Positions 43,485 through 44,830 of a stretch of 44,830 nt of DNA are shown piece by piece. Numbering within the stretch: the first letter of the stretch is position 1; each line of letters begins with the position of its first letter. The translations under genes were made by a program, and so were the position numbers. Origin of the DNA: an uncultured Lactobacillus sp. (GTDB lineage: Bacteria > Bacillota > Bacilli > Lactobacillales > Lactobacillaceae); the NCBI RefSeq assembly GCF_902491705.1, contig NZ_CABUIW010000011.1, forward strand, positions 1 through 44,830, written 5' to 3'. The notes beneath the pieces are model-generated. The model did no database searches. It saw nothing but the letters and a program-made list of their open reading frames with translations, and was not told where the DNA came from.

Positions 43485-43512
43485 GCACATGTTAAAAGCA
43501 TGTGCTTTTTTT
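43485..43512 (+). terminator. Terminator of the gdpP-rplI-dnaB unit
   Basis: GCACATG (43485-43491) and CATGTGC (43499-43505) form a perfect stem followed by seven T. Confidence 0.9.
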
Positions 43513-43520
43513 ATGCAAAA

Positions 43521-43618
43521 AAAACACGAATATTGTTTGAAATAAGTTGATATAAAATCATAGATTTATATAATATAGAAACAATAAACGCAAATATAAA
43601 TAATATAATTCGTGTTTT
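43521..43618. repeat. Long-range inverted repeat around the phnD promoter
   Basis: AAAACACGAAT (43521-43531) and ATTCGTGTTTT (43608-43618) are perfect 11-base inverted copies 76 bases apart, flanking the promoter. They could be two half-operators for a looping regulator. Confidence 0.5.
43547..43574 (+). promoter_or_regulatory. phnD promoter
   Basis: TTGATA (43547-43552), 16 bases, TATAAT (43569-43574). The transcript would carry a leader of about 120 bases. Confidence 0.6.
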
Positions 43619-43700
43619 GTATTGAAATCTGAAAATTATTCTGGTATACCTATTTATGAGATCAAAAACATCAATGAATTTTTGGAGGATTTTTAAATCT

Positions 43701-44642
43701 ATGAAGTTTAAAAAGGTATTAGTCGGTGCATTAGCAGTTTTAGCTACTGTCTCACTTGCCGCATGTTCAAATAATAAAAAGAGTTCATCTGCATCATTAA
43801 ATGATCCTAAGGAATTGAACGTTGAATTTGTGCCAAGTACACAAGCAAACAAGATGGAAGCTAAGGCAAAGCCACTTGGAACACTTTTGCAAAAGCAATT
43901 GCATATTCCAGTTCACGTAACAGTTTCTACCGATTACAGCGGCTTAGTTGAAGCAATGTCATCTAAGAAAGTTGATGTTGGTTTCATGCCACCTTACTCA
44001 TACATTCTTGCTCATAAGCGTGGAATTGCAGATGTTCTTTTGCAAGCTGAACGTTACGGCTATGATGAGCCATCTGGTAAGATGAACCACACCTTAATGC
44101 ACAAATACCGCGGCATGATCGTAGTTAAGAAGGGTTCTAAGATTAAATCTTGGAAAGACCTTAAAGGTAAGAAAATTGCGATCGGTGACCCAAGTTCTTC
44201 ATCCGGTTACGTTTACCCAGTTGCTGAACTTTACAAGAAAGGTTTAAACGTAACTAAAGACTGTAAGTTGGTTAACATCAAGGGTGACGACCAAGAAGTA
44301 TTGTCAGTCTTAAACGGTGACGTTGATGCCGCATTCGTCTTCTCAGATGCACGTAACATCGCAGCTCAAGATGATAAGAAGGCTATGACCGACGTTGTAC
44401 CAATCTACTTCACTAAATGGATTCCTAACGACACAATCGCAGTTAGAAAAGATATGCCTAAGAAGTTTAGAGCTAAGCTTTCTAAAGCATTCAAGAATAT
44501 TGCTAAGTCTAAGAAAGGTAAGAAAATCATCGAAAGTATCTACAACCACTACGGCTATGTAGATGCTAAGGATTCAGACTTTGATGGTTTGCGTCAATAC
44601 CAAAAGATCGTTAACAAGGCTACTGGTAGCAACAATAACTAA
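43701..44642 (+). CDS. phnD: PhnD-type phosphonate/phosphite/phosphate-binding lipoprotein
   Basis: 313 residues. Lipoprotein signal with lipobox LAAC (MKFKKVLVGALAVLATVSLAAC). The mature part is a two-lobe periplasmic-binding fold of the PhnD family: NVEFVPSTQANKMEAKAKPLG, VDVGFMPPYSYILAHKRG, KGKKIAIGDPSSSSGYVYP and GDVDAAFVFSDAR. In the cell it would deliver a phosphorus oxyanion to a PhnCE importer. The actual ligand (phosphonate, phosphite or phosphate) cannot be read from the sequence. The start at 43701 is chosen because GGAGG lies 12 bases upstream and a normal signal peptide begins there; the frame runs open to 43656. A terminator follows at once, so no transporter genes are co-transcribed within the window. 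Confidence 0.85.
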   Translation: MKFKKVLVGALAVLATVSLAACSNNKKSSSASLNDPKELNVEFVPSTQANKMEAKAKPLGTLLQKQLHIPVHVTVSTDYSGLVEAMSSKKVDVGFMPPYSYILAHKRGIADVLLQAERYGYDEPSGKMNHTLMHKYRGMIVVKKGSKIKSWKDLKGKKIAIGDPSSSSGYVYPVAELYKKGLNVTKDCKLVNIKGDDQEVLSVLNGDVDAAFVFSDARNIAAQDDKKAMTDVVPIYFTKWIPNDTIAVRKDMPKKFRAKLSKAFKNIAKSKKGKKIIESIYNHYGYVDAKDSDFDGLRQYQKIVNKATGSNNN

Positions 44643-44671
44643 AACTAAACAAAGCAATAAACAATAATTAA

Positions 44672-44700
44672 GGACCTGCTTAAAAAGTAGGTTCTTTTTT
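44672..44700 (+). terminator. Terminator after phnD
   Basis: GACCTGCT / AGTAGGTTC stem (one G-T pair) followed by six T. Confidence 0.75.
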
Positions 44701-44766
44701 GATATAAATGCTATGTAGTTTCGGTTAAAATATAAGTAATAGTAAAGTCATGTGGTAATAAGTCAA

Positions 44767-44830
44767 ATGAAAGGCATGATATTTGTTCTCTTTGATCAGA
44801 ATTTTGAGTATATGAAACTAAGCCTTACTC
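44767..44830 (+). CDS. Possible start of a further gene (cut by window end)
   Basis: An open frame starting MKGMIFVLFDQNFEYMKLSLT runs to the window end. There is no clear Shine-Dalgarno, and 21 codons are too few to judge. Listed only because it is open and follows a terminator. Confidence 0.2.
   Translation, partial: MKGMIFVLFDQNFEYMKLSLT

Noticed and set aside
1..44830. tRNA genes, rRNA genes, T-box or other known riboswitches, prophage genes
   Set aside because: I looked for cloverleaf and T-box-like patterns in the intergenic regions and for phage-type genes, and found none.

Overview
The window is the replication-origin region of a low-GC Firmicute. It is almost certainly a Lactobacillus of the acidophilus/helveticus/crispatus type. 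The evidence is the gene order rpmH - oriC - dnaA - dnaN - yaaA - recF - gyrB - gyrA - rpsF - ssb - rpsR - gdpP - rplI - dnaB, an H2O2-forming pyruvate oxidase, and very large YSIRK-type surface proteins. Species assignment is inference. No tRNA, rRNA or CRISPR array was seen.

Left accessory part (1-13700): a secreted SLAP-like protein gene; a gene-poor stretch with a decayed transposase fragment; and one 11-kb gene for a ~3,690-residue surface protein. That protein has a YSIRK signal peptide, a Ser/Thr/Gln-rich stalk, BspA-type repeats, MucBP/Mub-like modules, about 21 Rib-like repeats and a repeated C-terminal module. It has no LPXTG anchor. A 43-bp perfect palindrome and a possible ribosome-binding-site-sequestering hairpin separate it from a divergent DUF218 membrane protein gene.

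Left housekeeping part (14800-27250, all on the minus strand): a two-cysteine Crp/Fnr (FLP-like) regulator, a 49-residue small protein, a protein that looks like repeated Sm-like barrels, a ClC chloride/proton antiporter, 6-phosphogluconate dehydrogenase, pyruvate oxidase with putative cre sites, mnmG-mnmE (tRNA wobble-uridine modification), yidC, rnpA and rpmH.

Origin (27250-29280): DnaA boxes cluster upstream of dnaA. A second group lies between dnaA and dnaN and ends in a GC cluster plus a DnaA-trio-like AT-rich unwinding element, so oriC is bipartite as in Bacillus. Transcription polarity flips here: genes on both sides run away from the origin, and only the DUF218 gene is head-on.

Right part (29280-44830, all on the plus strand): dnaN; a 1,656-bp IS4/IS231-like element inserted exactly in the loop of the dnaN terminator with a 10-bp target duplication; then yaaA-recF-gyrB-gyrA, rpsF-ssb-rpsR (with a structured leader), gdpP-rplI-dnaB, and a PhnD-type solute-binding lipoprotein. 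Both gyrase subunits carry non-acidic residues at the positions that are acidic in the quinolone pocket of E. coli gyrase.

The observations most worth following are the nested inverted repeats before the DUF218 gene, the anchor-less giant adhesin and its C-terminal module, the IS in the dnaN terminator, and the Sm-like repeat protein.
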